Assembly (NCBI GenBank): GCA_964059195.1
Contig: CAXKWD010000006.1
Span: 7,060,530-7,124,529, forward strand
Direction of reading: 5' to 3'
DNA: 64,000 nt
Source of the DNA: Ectobius pallidus
Lineage: Eukaryota; Arthropoda; Insecta; Blattodea; Ectobiidae
The position numbers were made by a program, and so were the translations under genes. Under the pieces are notes generated by a model. That model saw only the letters and a program-made list of their open reading frames with translations, did not search any database and was not told the DNA's origin. Below, piece after piece: positions 62,344 to 64,000 of the stretch (position 1 is the stretch's first letter; every line of letters starts with the position of its first letter).

Positions 62344-64000
62344 GAATCTGGTCTGGCAGCTCAACGCGGATCGAGCTTGTCAAGTGACGGATGAAGTGAG
62401 AGACGAAGCAAGCCGGATGGGAGTCGACGTGCTCCTTATCCAGGAACCCTACCATCGTCGGAACGTGGTCGCCGGCTATGGTCTGGGCGCCCTGATGGTG
62501 ACAGGTGGCGACGAGGATGATGAGCCCTGGGCCGCGGTTGTTGTTCTGAATCGGAGCCTCACGGTGCTCCAACTTGGACACCTGAGTGACTCCCACTGTG
62601 TATGCGTGGAGGTTTCCACGCTGCATTTCCGTGTTGTGGTTGTAAGTCTATACTTTAAACCCAGCACCAATGTCGAAAGATACATACGATCGATGTTGAG
62701 AATAAAACGTCATATTGGTAACGGGGCGGTCATAGTCGGAGCAGACGTCAACGAAAAATCCCCCTTATGGGGTGCCGCGGCTGTTGACGACTGGGGCCGA
62801 GCAATTGAACGCGCGGTCGCTCAACTTGACTGGGAGGTGCCCAACGTGGCCGGTCATATGCCAACCTTCAGTACCGCGAACGGTGAGAGCTACATTGACG
62901 TGACGTTTATGTCTCGTCCGTGCATTCCCGTTCAGGACTGGGTAGTCGTCGCTGATGCAACCTCGAGCTCGCACCGTGTGCTTCAATTCAGCTTAGAGGT
63001 CCGACGAACTAGACCCCGCGACCGGATAGGAACCAGATTCAGCACTCATACTGCTGACTGGGACAGATTCCGGGCACGATTAGAAGTCAAGGTGTCGGTA
63101 CTCCCAGAGAACGCGGAGACGCTACCCCAGTCCCTCCAACTGGCTCGCCAGTTGGAGCGAGCCATCCTCGCGGCTGCAGGGTTAGCAATGACTAGACGCG
63201 GGAGTCGTCGCTCCGGAAAGGTTGTTCCATGGTGGAATCCGTTGCTGACTGACCTGAAAAGGATGACTTACAATTCTAGAAACATGTATCAGAGGGCCCG
63301 CCGTCGGGGTCTGGAGCACGGCGATCACTTCCGTGACTACCAGACTATCCGGCGCATCTATTCGCGCGATATTCAACAGAGTAGACGTGATAGTTGGAGG
63401 GAGTTCGTATCTGAACAGAGCTAATTTTACCCTTGGGGCCTGGCCTACCGGCTACAGTGCAACAGACAGCGACTGCCCAGGTGCTTGCCTCCGTCCGTGT
63501 AAACGGGGCGCATGCTACTTCGTGGCAGGAGGCGTCTGCGCGCACGGATGCTTGTGGACCCAGAAACCGAGGAGGAGGGGCCGTTCGACGAGGTGGACCT
63601 GCAGATAGCTCTTACGAGTTTGCGCAGCAAGGCAGCACCCGGACTTGATGGCATTGAAGTTTCAATGCTCAAGAAAGGGACAAGGTCGCTTTACAGCCGC
63701 CTTCTCGCTGTGTTGAACGCTTGCCTAAGATTAGGCGTCTTCCCGAATTTCTGGAAATCCGGGAAGAATTTACTGCTACGTAAACTCAATGATAGGGCAG
63801 CAGACGATCCGAAGGCGTACCGGCCAATCAACATTCTCCCGGTGTGCGTTAAGCTCCTGGAGAAACTTGTGAAGGGCCGCTTGGAACCAATGTTGGAACG
63901 GACCTCCTGTGCCGGGCAGTTTGGATTTCGCGCTGGAAGATCCACGGAGGACGCACTCGTTGAGCTGCAGGAGTTCGTCAGAACGAATGCGGCAAAATAC
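62336..64000 (+). pseudogene. ORF2 (EN-RT) of the second R1-clade element, cut by window end
   Basis: The ATG at 62336 overlaps the ORF1 stop by 8 nt. The endonuclease frame is clean to 63424: LVWQLNADRACQVTDEV, LLIQEPYHRR, VIVGADVNEKSPLWG, YIDVTFMSRP and DATSSSHRVLQF, then VVPWWNPLLTDLKRMTYNSR and DSWREFVSEQS followed by TAA. The same frame then reads FYPWGLAYRLQ, so that TAA is a nonsense change in the usual NPWG junction. Shifts near 63480 and 63545 lead to AAPGLDGIEVSMLKKGTRSL, YRPINILPVCVKLLEKLVKG and FGFRAGRSTEDALVELQEF, where the window ends before RT motif A. Confidence 0.9.

Larger units (their letters stand above)
57593..64000 (+). mobile_element. R1-clade element in the canonical 28S R1 site (partial)
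   Basis: Its 5' end follows TGTCCCTATCTACT, the R1 target, so the 5' junction is the classical R1 one. A 1.5-kb 5' UTR (containing the shared module at 57850-58838), ORF1 split by a solo LTR, and an overlapping ORF2 follow; the window ends within RT. Frameshifts in ORF1 and ORF2 show it is dead. The 3' junction is outside the window. Confidence 0.9.

Overview
The window is a TE-dominated piece of a eukaryotic genome, almost certainly an insect or other arthropod. I find no bacterial-type operon and no host protein gene that I can name. What is present is old mobile DNA of nearly every major animal class. Arthropod origin rests mainly on an R2 element sitting exactly in the 28S rRNA R2 site, with an R1-clade element starting exactly at the R1 site 74 bp further on. 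The species cannot be read from the sequence. Nearly all reading frames carry stops or frameshifts; the best preserved is a Tc1/mariner-type transposase at 30.6-31.9 kb.

1-12 kb: AT-rich DNA with short TE remnants. They include a PRE_C2HC gag piece, a hAT MITE that still encodes the hAT dimerisation motif, a PIF/Harbinger MITE that encodes the start of a MADF protein, and non-LTR 3' ends. A four-level nest lies at 5.1-8.8 kb: a LINE fragment, an outer TTA-flanked element, a deleted Harbinger with transposase and MADF pieces, and an inner Harbinger MITE inside the MADF reading frame. A Crypton tyrosine-recombinase C-terminus lies at 10.9-11.2 kb.

12-29 kb: a stack of retrotransposons. It holds an I-like LINE (12.3-15.0), then a CR1-like LINE with coiled-coil ORF1, endonuclease and RT (15.0-21.8). 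The CR1-like LINE is split by a complete Penelope-like element (17.24-19.92) with a 12-bp target duplication, a 45-bp terminal direct repeat and a hammerhead-ribozyme motif. Next come a pogo remnant with a PHD finger and an RTE-like LINE (23.51-27.0, 11-bp duplication), itself split by a tRNA-derived SINE with a perfect 15-bp duplication.

28-44 kb: DNA transposons and fragments. These are two Tigger/pogo copies (one with a recognisable 97-bp intron), a DD82E-like transposase, a Harbinger transposase and two Myb/SANT partner genes, two Penelope 3' fragments, two further hammerhead-like motifs, and a BEL/Pao gag.

44.3-64 kb: a GC-richer block made of 28S rDNA pieces and their retrotransposons. 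In order it holds an R1-clade element with a dead RT (44.3-51.95); 133 bp of 28S; an R2 element whose RT core is repeated three times in tandem (52.09-57.52); 74 bp of 28S; and a second R1-clade element (57.59 to the window end) whose ORF1 is split by a 1.65-kb solo LTR. The two R1-clade elements share a 5' UTR module of about 1 kb although their proteins differ. This block is the most unusual part of the window.
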